From: Pelobates cultripes
Taxonomy: Eukaryota; Chordata; Amphibia; Anura; Pelobatidae
Length of the DNA: 64,000 nt
Direction: 5' to 3'
NCBI GenBank assembly: GCA_933207985.1
Contig: OW240918.1
Coordinates: 117,384,497 to 117,448,496, forward strand
Shown here: one piece after another, positions 1 to 12,746 of the stretch
Layout: each line of letters opens with the position of its first letter
How positions within the stretch are numbered: the stretch's first letter is position 1
Made by a program: the position numbers and the translations under genes
The notes under the pieces: generated by a model
The model's database searches: none
The model's input: only the letters and a program-made list of their open reading frames with translations
What the model was told of the DNA's origin: nothing

Positions 1-500
1 AATGTAACAGGCGCTAGAGTTGATTAGAGCTTTATAGGTAAGGGTTAGTGTTTCGAATTTATACCTATAAGATACAGGAAGCCAGTGTAATGATCGGCAG
101 AGTGGCGAGGTATGGGAGGAGCGAAAAGTGAGAAAGATCAGCCTGGTGGTGCATTCATTACAGGTTATAGCAGGGCAGTTCAGCTTCTCGGGAGACCAAC
201 TAGGAGAGAATTACAGTAATCCATGAGAGATTGCCAGAGCATGAACAAGCACTTTGGCAGCATCTTGCTGAAAAAAGGTGCGGATATGGGCAATGTTTTT
301 AAGGTGGAATCGACAGGTTCTAGCAACATACTGGATATGAGATGCAAAGGTGAGGCCAGGATCAAAGATAACATGAAGACAACAAGCTTGCAAGGATGGA
401 CTGATGCAAGTACCATCAATTTGCAGGGAAAAAGAAGGACCAGCATTATGACGAGGATAGATGAGAAACTCTATTGAGTTTAGAAAGCGGGAGGACATCC
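1..500 (-). pseudogene. L2-type LINE reverse transcriptase remnant, runs off left edge
   Basis: Minus-strand translation in several frames gives the C-terminal RT region typical of L2-clade LINEs. Motifs in order are FDPGLTFASHIQ, a CRFHLKNIA block, LDYCNSLLVGLP-like residues (about 180-220) and, nearer position 1, SLHWLPVSYRYKFETLTLTYKAL. The order matches the post-catalytic part of L2/Maui-like ORF2. The frame changes at least twice and the catalytic motifs are absent, so this is a dead fragment that continues beyond the window edge. Assignment to the L2 clade rather than a related CR1 family is from motif memory only. Confidence 0.75.
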
Positions 501-810
501 AAGCAGAGATTAAAGAAAGACAAGTGGTGGCACGTTGTAGGACAGTGGGAGAGAGATAAGGGGAGGAAAGATATATTTGGGTGTCATCGGAATACAGGTG
601 GTAGAGGAATCCAAAGGAATTAATGTATTTGCAAAGAAGAAAAAGGAATTAATGAATTTGCCAAGAAGAAAAAGGAACTTTTCTCTTTGGTTTTCATTTT
701 ATGTTTTGGGGCTCATGTGTACTCTAGTCATTGCTGCCGCTCAGGAGTAGTGGGAGTTTGAGCACAGGGCTTAATTTTGTATGTTTGTATTCTCTTCACA
801 ATTTGTCTAT
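501..810. other. No gene recognised
   Basis: Purine-rich sequence without a credible reading frame. A short imperfect duplication (ggaattaatg...gaagaaaaagga) lies at about 617-677. It may be the upstream part of the neighbouring L2 remnant, but no motif supports that. Confidence 0.4.
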
Positions 811-1110
811 GGTTCGCCGAACGGTTCGCCACGGACTCATCATTGAGTAAACTTTGACCCTGTACCTCACAGTCAGCAGACACATTCCAGCCAATCAGCA
901 GCAGACCCTCCCTCCCAGACCTCCCACCTCCTGGACAGCTCACTAAGAATGCAGCTTCAAAATGGATGCTGTCCAGGAGGTGGGAGGGTCTGGGAGGGAG
1001 CTGATTGGCTGGAATGTGTCTGCTGACTGTGAGGTACAGGGTCAAAGTTTACTCAATGATGAGTCCGTGGCGAACCGTTCATGGCGAACCGTTCGCCAAC
1101 CGTTCGGGAC
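811..1110. mobile_element. Palindromic MITE with gaacggttcgcc terminal motif
   Basis: Two arms of about 130 bp (811-940 and 968-1100) are inverted copies of each other with few differences, around a short loop. The outer ends carry repeated cgaacggttcgcc motifs and the right end reads into gggacatcacta. Short foldback elements of this kind are usually non-autonomous hAT-like MITEs; the family is an inference. Open frames inside both arms are mirror images of one another and are not genes. Confidence 0.75.
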
Positions 1111-2018
1111 ATCACTAATGTACAACCCTGTTAAAGAAACTGAAGTGAATGGTATAGGAACATTTCTTGTTTCCACTAGTTGTATTATTTATTCACCATC
1201 ACAATTTAAGCGCTCCACTATATCTGGTATACATTTTCTCTGTCTTTTTTGTTTTTTGCACATCACAGTGTGGTAGCAGCTAAGAGATATTTTTTCTGCA
1301 CATATAATTATTATAACACTTGAACTAAATAAGGACTCATATACATTATCTGTTTTGTTTTGTCTACTTGTTCAAACTGCAATTGGTTAAATACTTGCAA
1401 AAACACAAAATACAGAGATAAACATTTTAATTAGTGGGGTAATAAGGAGAAAATTAAAAATGAAATCTAAGGTTTCATGGCTGAACTATCTGAACTGGCA
1501 ACAGTCTCAAAGTCATCTATTCTTCCAGTTCGGCTACTTTGGCCATTAATCTGAAATTCACTTTCAATTCACAACAATCTCACTTTAGTAAAAAACCTTG
1601 AATCTTTTATATAAATAACTGCATCTGTTGTATTTCAGCAGAATTTGCATAAAACAATGATTCTTACTACAGAATTCGCCTACCATTCTGACAATGTAGC
1701 ACAGTTTTGTTTCCAGTGGCAGTAACACAAATGAACCCTGGGGATGAAAAAAATACTTTTGAATAGATAGAAAGTACCTAAGCAATTTTTTTTTTTGTTT
1801 AAACGATTGGGCACTTTAAAATCTAAAAGTAGCTATCGAAAACCTGTTATTGCATTTCACCTTTCACATCAACATATTGAATGATCTCTGTTGCGGAGCT
1901 GCAATTTTATAATCCCAGGATCTCTGCTGGTAGAATGCAATAACCAAGTACAAAGCTGGAAGCAGGCAATATTCCCAAATCCTCCCAAGAACCAGACGAA
2001 ACACAGTCTGAGAGTCAA
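1111..2018. other. AT-rich spacer, nothing recognised
   Basis: No conserved protein motif or structured repeat was seen on either strand. Confidence 0.4.
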
Positions 2019-2147
2019 CTGCCACTTTATTCAAAAAGACTGATATTTAAAGCAGGCTGTCACTTTATTCAAAAAGACTGATATTTAAAGCAGGTCACTC
2101 AACTGTCACTTTATTAAAAATAACTGATATTTAAAGCAGGTCACTCA
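2019..2147. repeat. Three-copy short tandem repeat, 38-46 bp unit
   Basis: The unit ctgycactttatt...actgatatttaaagcagg occurs three times, starting at 2019, 2057 and 2103. The last two copies carry an extra tcactcaa. It lies in a slightly GC-richer block (1890-2290) that could be the end of an unidentified retroelement, but no coding sequence supports this. Confidence 0.7.
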
Positions 2148-2929
2148 ACAGGGGTTTCCAAAGATGGGCAGCAGGGGTTTTGGTTGAGGGGACTGGAGGG
2201 AGACTACCGTTTCCAGGTCCTCCTCCCAACAGCCCCTGCTGTAACATACAGTAATGAAAACTACGAGGACATAAACCGTTACCTTTCTACTTCAAAATAT
2301 ACAACTTAGTCAGTTTTAATAGCAATGCTAACGAATGGGGAGGATTCGAACAGACATACACAGTACAGCATAAATTAAACATAGCCGGAGACGCCACACT
2401 ATACCGGCGCGCAGTACACAACAGAAAATAGGCACAACCATTCTATCTTAGGCAGTCCCAAGTGGCTAGGTTTACCACAATCTCTCATTTTCAATAGATA
2501 CAAAGCAATTTTAATACAGTTTACCACAATTTGACTTACATAAATTAACACGTGGCATAGAAGCAGCTCTGGTCCAATAAATATGAACAAAACGAAATAT
2601 TTCACAAATGTTAACAGGAGCTACTTTTTCATTTAGTATGCAATTATCTGCTGCTCATTTCATCTTTCACAGCACGGTGCAATTATATACAGGAATAGAT
2701 GAAAAATAGGAAAAGAAAACATTATAAAAATAAATCTATCACAAACTAACTGAATGACCAAATCAATAGCTCTATAACTGCTCAATAACTCATTATTAGC
2801 CAATTACTGTACTATCACTTTGCAAAGAAACACAGGCTAAATATACAAATATATAGGCTATCAGTGGGCACAAGTTATTCTGAGGTTATAGATTAATACA
2901 GATTTATTTTGTCAGTTTAGGCCATTGAC
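2148..2929. other. No gene recognised
   Basis: AT-rich sequence upstream of the L1 3' end. No motif recognised; some of it may be LINE 3' flank. Confidence 0.35.
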
Positions 2930-2989
2930 TACAGACCTTACAATTTTTTCAACCAACTTTCATATATAAATCTTTTTCTGAATACATTG

Positions 2990-5900
2990 ATATGTCTGTT
3001 TAACAGATCTTTTTCCATTCACAGTTGTTGCTTAATTTGAGTAATAAGATGGATTTTTTGGAACGGTAAAGAAGATCTCCAGTTCCTAGCAATTATGATC
3101 TTAGAAGCTATAAGACAATGCGAAGCTATACATATATCATTACTAGTCTTTAAATTCCATTTCAAATGAAGAAGAGCAGTTGCAGGACACCAGTTTAACT
3201 TTATATCTGTCAACTCTTGCAAAAGGTTGAATACCCAGGTCCATAAAGCTTTGACCATGGGACATGACCACCATATATGGATAAAAGATTATGTATAGTT
3301 ACCACATCTCCAGTAATTTGGATTATATTCCTGATACATCTTAAATATCCTCAAAAGGTTAAATAACAATTATACATAACTTTAAATTGCCATTCAATTA
3401 AATTTAGACAATGAATATTCTTATAAATTTGTGTTAAAGATAAACACCTTTCTGTATAGGATATCTCCAGTTCCAAGTCCTTTTCCCAGGATTTTATTAT
3501 ATTTTCTGGGTTGCCATTTAAAGTATCTATAAGTTGATTTGCTCTAGACGTTACTTTGTTAACTGTCTTATAGCTAAAAATATGTTCTATATGATACATA
3601 ATTTATGAAGAAGATTTAATTACTTTTGTATCTACAAAGTTTTTCATTCTTAAGTATGTAAAAATTTCTCTATTCGGGACTTGGAACTCTTTAACAATTG
3701 ACTGAAATGGAATTAGTTTATCTTCTTGCATAATTTCTCTTAGTCTCATTGTATTTTTATTTGGCCAATTTCTTAATGAAAGATCTTCCATATTATGTTC
3801 TAATACACTTAATCTACATGTTTTTGGTATACATTGAGTTATCCTCAAGTGTTTTTTTTATTTCTTCCCAAGCTTGTATTAACTTCCCAAGCTTGTATTG
3901 TATTAAATTAGAGATTTTTCTAAAACAATATCAGTATATTTTTTTCTACTACTGCACCATAAGTAGTATTCTAATTTGCTAACATCTATAGCTTCTGATT
4001 CAATAATAAACCAAGGTTCTAACTACATTTGATCTTCCTGTAATTTGTAAACATGTCTAATTATATTTGCATAGTATATATGCTTTATGTTTGGGAAATT
4101 AAGTCCTCCCTTATGAGATTTCTCGTTTTTTTATTTTTCCATATGTATGCTGTAAAACTTGCTTGGATCATATCCAACCAACTTTTAGGCATTTTAAATG
4201 GTAGCATCGAGAACAAATATGACCACTTCGGTAGTATGTATGAATTAATGGTATTGATTTTCTCAAACCATGATGTCTCCACATTTTTCCAAATTTTTAA
4301 GGTTTTATTTGTATATTTTAATAATTTCATAACATTAATTTCCATTGTTCTTGCTACATTAGCAGGTATTATCACACCTAAATAACTTATTTCTTTTTTT
4401 TGTCCATATAAATTTACACTCTTAAGTTAATTTCTCCACTATGGAATTATCAATGTTTTTATACATCGCCATAGATTTAATTATATTTAATTTATAGTTT
4501 GAAACTGCACTGTATTTATTAATCTCTTGCATTAACCATGGAAGAGAATGTTCCGGGGAAGTGATGGTTAGAATCGTATCATCAGCATATAATGAAATTG
4601 TAATTTCTCTGTTCTTTGTATAGAAACCCTTAATTTCTAGATTTTCTCTAATATTGATTGCAAGTGGTTCTACTGATAGAGTATATAGCAGAGGAGACAG
4701 GGGGCAACCCCGTCTAGTCCCATTCTTTAGATCAAACCAACCAGCACATATATTTGCTCTAACTGTTCTCACTGATGGAGCAGAATATAGTGCCATTATT
4801 GCTTTAGAAATCCAACCTTTAGACCCAAAGTGTTCCAAAACTCTCTCCAGGTATCCCCAATTGACCCTGTCAAATGCTTTTCTGCGTCCAAGGACAGGGC
4901 CAGCAGGGGAATAGATTTTCTTTCCGACTGATCTAACATATTCAAAATCTTTCTGGAGCTGTTACTTGAAGATCTACCTGGGATAAATCCAATCTGATCT
5001 GATCTAAGTGTATTATTTTAGTTATTATTATTTTCATTCCTTCCGCTAAAATCGAAGCATATAATTTTATATCCACATTTATCAGTGAGATAGGTCTATA
5101 ATTATTTACATTGGTACTCTCTTTATTTGGTTTTAATATTGGCAAGAGGTTTGATTGTAGCAGTTCTTTTGGCAATTTTGTACTGCCTACTATCTCATTA
5201 AACAAACTAGTCAGAGACTTAATCAATATAGGTTTAATTAGCTTGTAATACAGGTTACTGAAACTATCGGGACTTGGGGTTTTATTAATTTCTAATCTTT
5301 CTATTTGTCTTTCTACTTCACCAGGAGAAAAACTTTGATTTAATTGTTCTAAATCTTCAGCTGAAATCTTTGGGATCTTTATATTTGTTAAATAATTTTG
5401 AGTGTCCCATTTTAATTAAATAACCCCTCATTACTGCTTTATATGTGAACAGATTTATAGATTGTGATATCTCTGTGGAATTATTTTCCTCAAAGAAGAG
5501 TTTTAATAATTTTAATAATTCCTCTTTGTTTTTATCTTTTTTAATTATATGATCATTTAGCCTCCAAGTATTTATACCTTGGGCTGGGGTTTTTCCTAAT
5601 TAAATTAATACATAACTATGATCTGACCATGGGTTTTCTTTTAATTTAATTTTGTTGATAGATGATAGAGAATTAGCTTTAACAAAACACATGTCGATGC
5701 TAGAATAAGATCCATGGGCATTTGACAAGTGTGTATTATCTCTATCTATTGGGTGCATGGTTCTCCACACATTATATAGATCATACATTTTGCATAGATT
5801 AATTAGTTTCTTAGATTGTTTTAGGGCTCTTTTATCAGGTTTCACAATAGACTGGGATATCTTATCTATTTTACAATCTAATACAATTGAAGTCACCTTC

Positions 5901-6312
5901 TATAACTAATATACCTTTTGATACCTTCTGAACTCTAACCATAATCTTAGAGAATATCGACATAGGGTCCACATTTGGTAAGTAAACATTTACAAAAGTG
6001 TATGACTTATTATCTATATTACACACCAAAATTAGATATCTAGCTTCTTTGTCGGCTTCTTGATATAAAATATCAACCTTAATATCCCTAGCAAATATAA
6101 TTGCCACACCTCTTTTTTTTCTTTGTTTCCAAAGATGCTTGTCTAATTATTGGATATTTCAAACCTCCCCTTTTTTGAGAGGAATTTTGTAGCCAATGAG
6201 TTTCTTGTATAAAACCTATTTTTATATTTTCCTCAATTAAAGAATTATATATCATGTTTCTTTTTGTTGGAGTATTTAAGCCCTGTGCATTTATAGACAT
6301 TAGCCTAAACAT
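2990..6312 (-). pseudogene. L1 ORF2 (endonuclease-reverse transcriptase), multiply frameshifted
   Basis: In minus-strand order it shows an apurinic-type endonuclease start (MSINAQGLN, FIQETHW), VNVYLPN and GDFNCI, then an SSID box (about 5700) and WSDH. The RT follows with LKPNKE...NYRPISLINVDIK, NGTRRGCPLSPLLY and the catalytic LYADDTIL (about 4590). The C-terminal IIARNW block is near 3100. Each segment lies in a different frame. One frameshift falls inside RT motif A (about 4885), just after LDAEK. Residues resemble the ORF2 at 53741-57489, so both belong to the same broad family. It cannot be functional. Confidence 0.85.
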
Positions 6313-7172
6313 TAATTAAAAACTTTCTTATTAAGTGAAAACCTGCTCTGATTACATATTACATAACAATTACACCATGCACCCTTTCCATTGGTCACCA
6401 ATTACATACAATACATATCTTCCTAGGAACAGTGTTGCATTAAATCCATTGTAACTCATAAGAGTTTCACGGAAAACAGAGTAGTATAACTACACAAAGT
6501 GGGACATACCCTTTGGAGTGGCAAGGATTAATTTCAAAATTAATTATGCCCAATTTCTTAAACTTTTCCCCCTAACCGAGGAGAAAGAAAAAAAAAGAGG
6601 AAAAATTCTTCTTTTCACTCTTTTTTTCTTCCCTTATTCCTTCTTCTCCAAAGTGTTTTATTCAATAATAATTCCTTTCTCATTGTACCATTATTTACAT
6701 TTTGCCTCTTTTATTTCTGTGAGATCTATTCTTTGTACTTTTATACGAATTCTTAGCATTATTACACTATATTATAACATCAGTGTTAATTATTTTAAAT
6801 TTTGGTGCATTATATCCTAAGTTAAATAAAGTGTCTTTTTACTCCCCTGCGAAAATCTATTTTACTTGTGTTAGATGATTCCTATATACATATTTTATAC
6901 TCTTAAATAACTTTCCTAACCCCTTCTTAACCATTTTAGTGAAGTAAACAAAATTTTCCTCTTCCTTCTCACTTTCAATTATAATTATAATTCCTTTCTC
7001 ATTGTGTCATTTTTTTTTCTCAATTTCCCCCCTATTGTATTATATTATTGTTAGTTACAATAGTGCTGAGTGCTTTACACTTAATTAATCAAAATAACAT
7101 TTTCATGATAACACATTTTTCAATTCTTTTTTCTTTGTGTTAACTTATTACTATGTGAATTTTTATCCTCTT

Positions 7173-7781
7173 AAAGGATCACTGTAGGGTCAGGAACACA
7201 ATCATGTATTCCTGACCCTATAGTGTTAACACCACCATCTAGCCCCCCTGGGTCCCTCATGCTTCCATAAATGTAGTAAAAAGCTTACTGTATTCAAGCC
7301 TGAAGCTGTAAATCTGCATGCTGTTAGACTCAGAAAAACAAGCAGTCTGCTGACATGTGGTAGCCTGATCCAATCCCAGTGCTTCCCCATAGGATTGGCT
7401 GAGACTGACAAAGAGGCAGATCAGGGGCACAGCCCTGGCCAATCAGCATCTCCTCATAGAGATGAATTGAATCAATGAATCTCTATGAGGAAAGTTCAGT
7501 GTCTGCATGCAGAGGGAGGAGATGCTGAATCACAGGATGCTCGTGCACAGCATGCTCGTGCATATTACAGGATGCTTGTGCATATTATGCCTCCATCAAC
7601 TCAGAAGTCCCTCTGGTTCACTCTGAGTGACTGCAACTGGAGGTGTTCCTAGCTTTCAATGTAAACACTGTATTTTCACAGAAAATACAGTGTTTACATG
7701 AGAAAGGCTGCAGGGAGCTATAGTTCTCACCTGAACAACCTCATTAAGCTGAAGTTGTTCAGGTGACTATAGTGTCCCTTT
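7173..7781. mobile_element. MITE with aaagggacactatag-type terminal repeats
   Basis: The left end aaaggatcactgtag and the right end ctatagtgtcccttt are inverted versions of one terminal motif. An internal foldback (aatacagtgtttacat region, about 7662-7697) is also present. It separates ORF1 from ORF2 of the old L1, so it inserted after the L1. The same terminal motif ends the MITEs at 44925, 53334 and 63415. There is no coding capacity, so it must have been moved by a transposase encoded elsewhere. Confidence 0.75.
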
Positions 7782-7984
7782 GAGTGTATTTCTACCCCAA
7801 CCCCCCCCCCCCAAAAAAATAATAATAATCCTCTCCTCTTATGTAATCAATATTAACTATTTCCTATTCTCCAACAATCTACATTTAATTTTCACCTATC
7901 CGCTTAGTGTAATTTTTTATTCTTTAGCCATTCCTGTAACTTATAATTTGTATCAAATGATTAAATTTGGCTTTCATATGTAAT

Positions 7985-8595
7985 AATTATTTTCATTGGA
8001 AAGGACCATCTATATTTTATATCATGCTTCCTAAGAACCTGGATGGCTGGGTTAAAGATTTTTCTTTTCATACGTGTATTATATGACAAATCAGGGAGAA
8101 CTATCACCTTTTGGAACCGGCCTGTTTTGATTGATTTTTCTCTAAAAGATTTTTAACACTTTTTCCTTGAATTTGTAAGAATAAAAACATACTATAATGT
8201 CTCTAGGAAATTCAGTAGGGATATTTTGAGGCTTAAACAGTCTATGACATCTTTCAATTTTATCGTCTTGGTCGTTTATTGATAAACCCAAATCGATAAA
8301 GTATTCTTTCAGAATATGTTTCAGATCTTTATGATTACTTGATTCTTCTATAGTAATTGATCTTTAAATCTAGTGTATTCATTTTTGCCAGTGTTTTCTC
8401 ATTTTCTTCTTTTATTTTATTAACCTGGAAGTCTATTTCCACAAACTGATCTTCAAATTTCTGAATTTTTATTGGTAGTTGATTAATTTCATGTTTACTT
8501 TCTTGCTTGATCTCAAGCGAATTAGTTGAAATTTCTTTCTTAATTTCCAGCAAAATATTTTGCAGACTTGCATTAAGCTGTTCTGCTGTAGCCAT
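7985..8595 (-). pseudogene. L1 ORF1 (RNA-binding chaperone), decayed
   Basis: The first 86 codons from the ATG at 8595 form a lysine/glutamate-rich coiled coil (IKKEI, IQKFEDQ, VNKIKEENE). In other frames the RRM-like part follows, with ERCHRLFKPQN and PRDIIVCF near 8180-8260. A C-terminal domain ending VLPDLSYNTRMKRK and VLRKHDIKYRW lies at 7990-8130. The order coiled coil, RRM, C-terminal domain is that of L1 ORF1p, which trimerises and coats LINE RNA. Frameshifts separate the domains. Confidence 0.8.
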
Positions 8596-9059
8596 TTCTT
8601 TATTATTTGTTTCTTCTGGTTCCAGTGTGTCTAAACTTGCACTTTAATCTTCCATATTCTGTCTAAAATTTCCTCTTTGGTGTTCTCTTTGTTGATGGGG
8701 GGAAAAATATGTTGTTAAGCTCTTATCTTGCAACTGTTCTTTTTTGTCCTTTTTAAAAAGGGCTTTAGAATCTTGTAAGCCTCTTATCTTTTTGTTTTTT
8801 CCCCTTTTACTTTTTTCTTTTTCTCTTTTTCTCCCCCTTTCCCCTCTTTCCCCCCTTTCTTTACTTCCTCTTTCTCTCCTTTAATATAGCAAGAAAACAC
8901 CTTCTTTTATTATTACTGAGGTTATCTTTTTCTTTTCTTTCCATTCTTCTTCCTTTCTTCCTTCCTTCTCGCTCTCTCCCCTTTCTTTTCCTTGCGTTTA
9001 ATACACTTCCCTGCTGGATTTTCCCTTTATTTTTACATCACAGTCACTTTTATACAATT

Positions 9060-9427
9060 TAAAACACACTAATTGAAAAAATCAATTAAAAATACATAGG
9101 ATTTAGTGGAAATGGAAATGTGTAGAGCACTTCACAATAAATGAATGTTAATGTTTGCTCTCTTATTCGAATACAAGAGCAAACATTAACATTCATTTAT
9201 TGTGAAGTGCTCTACACATTTCCATTTCCACTAAATCCTATGTATTTTTAATTGATTTTTTCAATTAGTGTGTTTTATTTTGATTGCTTAACCCCTGGTG
9301 GTGGTTATTTTATACTAGTGATACAGTGGTTATGGTAGCCGTATCTAATCTTTATTTTTAATCTTAGAAAGATACTCTACCGAATTTGTTTGGTGTATAT
9401 CTACTAAGTTTTATCATATTGTTGTTT
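9060..9427. mobile_element. Insertion carrying a 216-bp near-perfect palindrome, within 14-bp direct repeats
   Basis: Positions 9061-9276 form an inverted repeat with arms of 108 bp that differ at only two positions next to the centre (ttcgaa, about 9168). The segment plus a 151-bp tail is bounded by the direct repeat acttttatacaatt at 9046-9059 and 9428-9441, which looks like a target-site duplication. No coding capacity and no recognised family. It sits in the 5' UTR of the old L1. Near-identity of the arms implies recent formation or gene conversion. Confidence 0.7.
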
Positions 9428-9602
9428 ACTTTTATACAATTGTTTTCATTTTTTTCCCTTTCCCTTTTTTCTCTTTTTTTCTTTTTTCTTTTTAGAACGG
9501 CAGCTCTCCCACCTTCCTTCCCCACTTAACTTGATTACTCATTCCTTTATAAAATATTCAGTTATATTAGATTATATTCACTTATCTTATGGAGTGTCTT
9601 TT

Positions 9603-12600
9603 TTTTTTAATATATCTTTATTTTTCCACATAAATTATTTTTCCACATATATTACAATTTATGCATCTCAAATATAAAACCAATTTTTTCCATTTTGTAC
9701 AATAAATGTGTTCAGGTCAAAAAGATAGACAAAATAACCTCATTTATACTCATACAGAAAACACTGACTTGCCTAACAAAAAAAAGAAGGTTGTATTCGG
9801 GATTTAGTGGGGGTATGGGATTTAATCTTTTGATCTTAAATATCTAACCCAAGGGGCCCAAATTTCATCATATTTCTCTTTGGATACTCTGTCTAATACT
9901 ATGCCTGCTTCCATCCTATATTGGAAATCCACTTGTGTGCGAATTTCGTGCCATTTTAAGGGACCTATGTTTCTCCAGTTCCTGGCCATAACTATTTTGA
10001 TTGCCATAAAAATGTGAATCATGAGAATTTTACATTTTGTATTAACCCTTGGCATATCTAAATGAAACAAAAAAATTGGGCAGTTATGTCAGTTTTTGCT
10101 TTAAGAATAAAATGTACTAGCTCGAATAGAATTAATTTCATAGGATTCAGCTCATCACAATCCCACCATATGTGGGGGAATGAGCCTAATGCCCTACCAA
10201 ATCTCCAGCAAGCTGGAAGGAGTGTAGGTTGGAATTTGTAAAGACTAGTGGGCACTAGGTACCATCGGTAAACAAGTTTAAAGTACACTTCCCGTATATT
10301 TACCCCATGTATATGTATTTTCACTAAGTGTAGGCCCAATAACCACTCTTCGAGCGAAAAAGAGATTTGAAATTCTTGCTCCCATTTAATCAATGCAGAC
10401 GCTTTATCTATTTGCCTTTGATTTTTTTATAAAATGATTAAATCTGGAAGCAATTTTTTCCTATAATGAAATGCTATAAATTTATCAATTGGGGTAATTT
10501 CCGAAAATTCTTTACTTAAGATAAAAGATTTTATTCTTAAATAGTTAAATAGCTCTTTAGAAGGGAGATTAAATTTGAGCTGTAACATTGGAAATGGTAA
10601 GATTTGATTTCCCTCTAATAACTCCGCAAAATTTACAATTCCGCACTTTTCCCATTCTTGAATATTTATGTCTTTTATATAAAGTTTTAAACATACTAGT
10701 GGGGCACTTCTTGATATGTATTTGGTACCATATTTTTTCTTTAAATATTTTACTACATAAATCCTTCTATTATTCATCGGAACATTAGATTTTATGCTTC
10801 TCACAAACTCACTGTCACATCAAATAAGATATAGGGGTGCAATATTGTTAAGATCAGCTCTTTCAATATCTAGCCAGGTTGGTCTTGAGGTTGTAAAATT
10901 ATCACACATAACTAGATGTACTGTCATGTTAATCATATATAATTTTTGAACATCCGGGAAGGAAACTCCCCCCTCACTCCAATCTCTCTGTAGGATTTCC
11001 AGTGACACTCTAGGTCGCCTATCCTGCCAGATATAATCTGAAATCTGTTTTTGAAGACCGCGTATCGTCTGAGAATCTACCATCAACAGGAGATTCCTAA
11101 ATAAAAATGTGAATTTGGGAAGTAAATAGGAGTTAACTGCCTCAATTCTTCCCATCCATGACAGTTCTACGCCCCTCATTGTTTTAAGAATTCTCCTAAA
11201 TTGAGTAGCTATTTCTAGATAATTAAGTTTACCGATTTCACAATCATCCAAAGATAAGCACACCCCTAGGTATTTTATACTCCTAGCCTCCAAGTCACAC
11301 CTAAATTTCTCCTTAAGCATTTTTTCCCTAGGCCCAGTTAGGCCCTTTATCAGAATTTGTGTTTTTTTTATATTTACTTTATAACCAGAAAGTTTACCAT
11401 ATTCCTTAATCAGACGGAATGCTGCAGGAATAGATTTAATGGGGTCCGTGAGAGACAGGAGGACATCATCTACATAGAGTGTAATTTTGTTCTCCGAGGT
11501 ATTCACCATTAACCCACTAATATCCTCACTCTGTCTAATGGCTGCTGCCAAAGGATCTATAGAAAGGATATATAACAGAGGAGCCAAGGGGCAACTTTGT
11601 CGCCTCCCATTTCTAATTGGGAACCATTCTGATTGAAACATAAATCCAGAGACCCTAGCTTGGGGATCCTTATATAATGCCATTGTGCACTCCTTAAAAA
11701 CACCCCCTATGCCAAAGGCACTCAGAACCTCTTCCAGATATTTCCAGCTAACACGGTCAAAGGCCTTCTTGACATTGAGGGTGACCAAGGCAAAAGGGGA
11801 CGGGCTTTGGCTCGCGTGATATAAAACATTCATTAATTTCCTAATATTGTCGGGCGTGCCCCTACCCTCCACAAACCCGCTCTGATCTAAATGCACGATA
11901 TCTGGTATGATTCCTTTAAGTATATCGGCCAAAATTCTAGAATACAATTTAATGTCTAAGTTAATGAGATAAATTGGCCTATAATTTAAAGTATATGCCA
12001 GATCCTTATCTGGTTTTAGGATTGGCATTATGGAGGCCTGAAGCATTTCTGATGGAATTCCTTTATGAGTAGCAAATTCATTAAATGTCCTCAACATATA
12101 TGGAGAAGTTATACCATTTAATTTCTTATAAAAGATCAATGAAAAACCATCTGGACCTGGGGCTTTGCCCACTTTTAGTGCTCTAATGTTATTACTAATC
12201 TCCTGTATAGAGAAAGGACTACTTAGCTGAGTTAATTTTTCAATGGGTATTTTTGGCAAATTTAATTTATCCAAAAACTGCTGTATTTCCCAGTTAGAAG
12301 GCTCCTTAACTTTTATGATATTCTTCGAATGCTTTGGCTATTTGAGTTGGTGAAAAAAGTTTTTTGGTTTCCCACTATGATATTTTTTATAGATTGAAAT
12401 TTATTCTTGTTTTTTAATTTATTTGAAAGATTTTTCCCTGTTTTATTATTTCCATAATACCATCCCTGCTTTAATATTAACATTGCTTTGTTTATTTTCT
12501 CTTGATTTCTTACCAAGATTTTTTTTCTAATCTCCTCAATATCCTCCAAAACCCTATAGTCTAAAGTGATCTTATGGAGTCGCTCCAATTTTGCCAGATC

Positions 12601-12730
12601 TATATTAAGCTCATTCAGCTCTCTTCCTTTCTGTTTTTTTATGTTAGCACCCAATTTTATAAGCCATCCTCTCATATATGATTTAAAAGTACACCATAAA
12701 ATAGTGTTAGAAACATCCCCTGTATCATTA
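9603..12730 (-). mobile_element. 5'-truncated L1/Tx1 LINE with 16-bp target-site duplication
   Basis: The direct repeat ttatggagtgtctttt occurs at 9587-9602 and 12731-12746. The T-run at the left end is the poly(A) tail of a minus-strand insertion. The junction corresponds to a TTTT/AA nick, the preferred L1 endonuclease site. The copy starts in the linker between endonuclease and RT and ends in the tail, so it is a classic 5'-truncated insertion. It lies inside the 5' UTR of the older L1. Confidence 0.88.
9822..12675 (-). pseudogene. L1 ORF2 fragment: linker, reverse transcriptase and C-terminal zinc knuckle
   Basis: A 484-codon open segment (12274-10820) covers the RT: GKAPGPDGF, ILKPDKD, NYRPIYLINLDIK, QSGFVEGR, KKAFDRV, RRQSCPLAPLLY and the catalytic box YVDD. 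Upstream (12675-12313) is a basic linker; downstream (10804-9822) is the frameshifted C-terminal part. RT motif A reads LNVKKAFDR, so the usual catalytic Asp is Asn. The motif-B RQGCPLSP is RQSCPLAP. The terminal knuckle CWRF...HIWWDC lacks its second Cys. These changes mean a dead enzyme. The family differs from the other two L1 copies (YVDD instead of YADD). Confidence 0.88.
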
Positions 12731-12746
12731 TTATGGAGTGTCTTTT

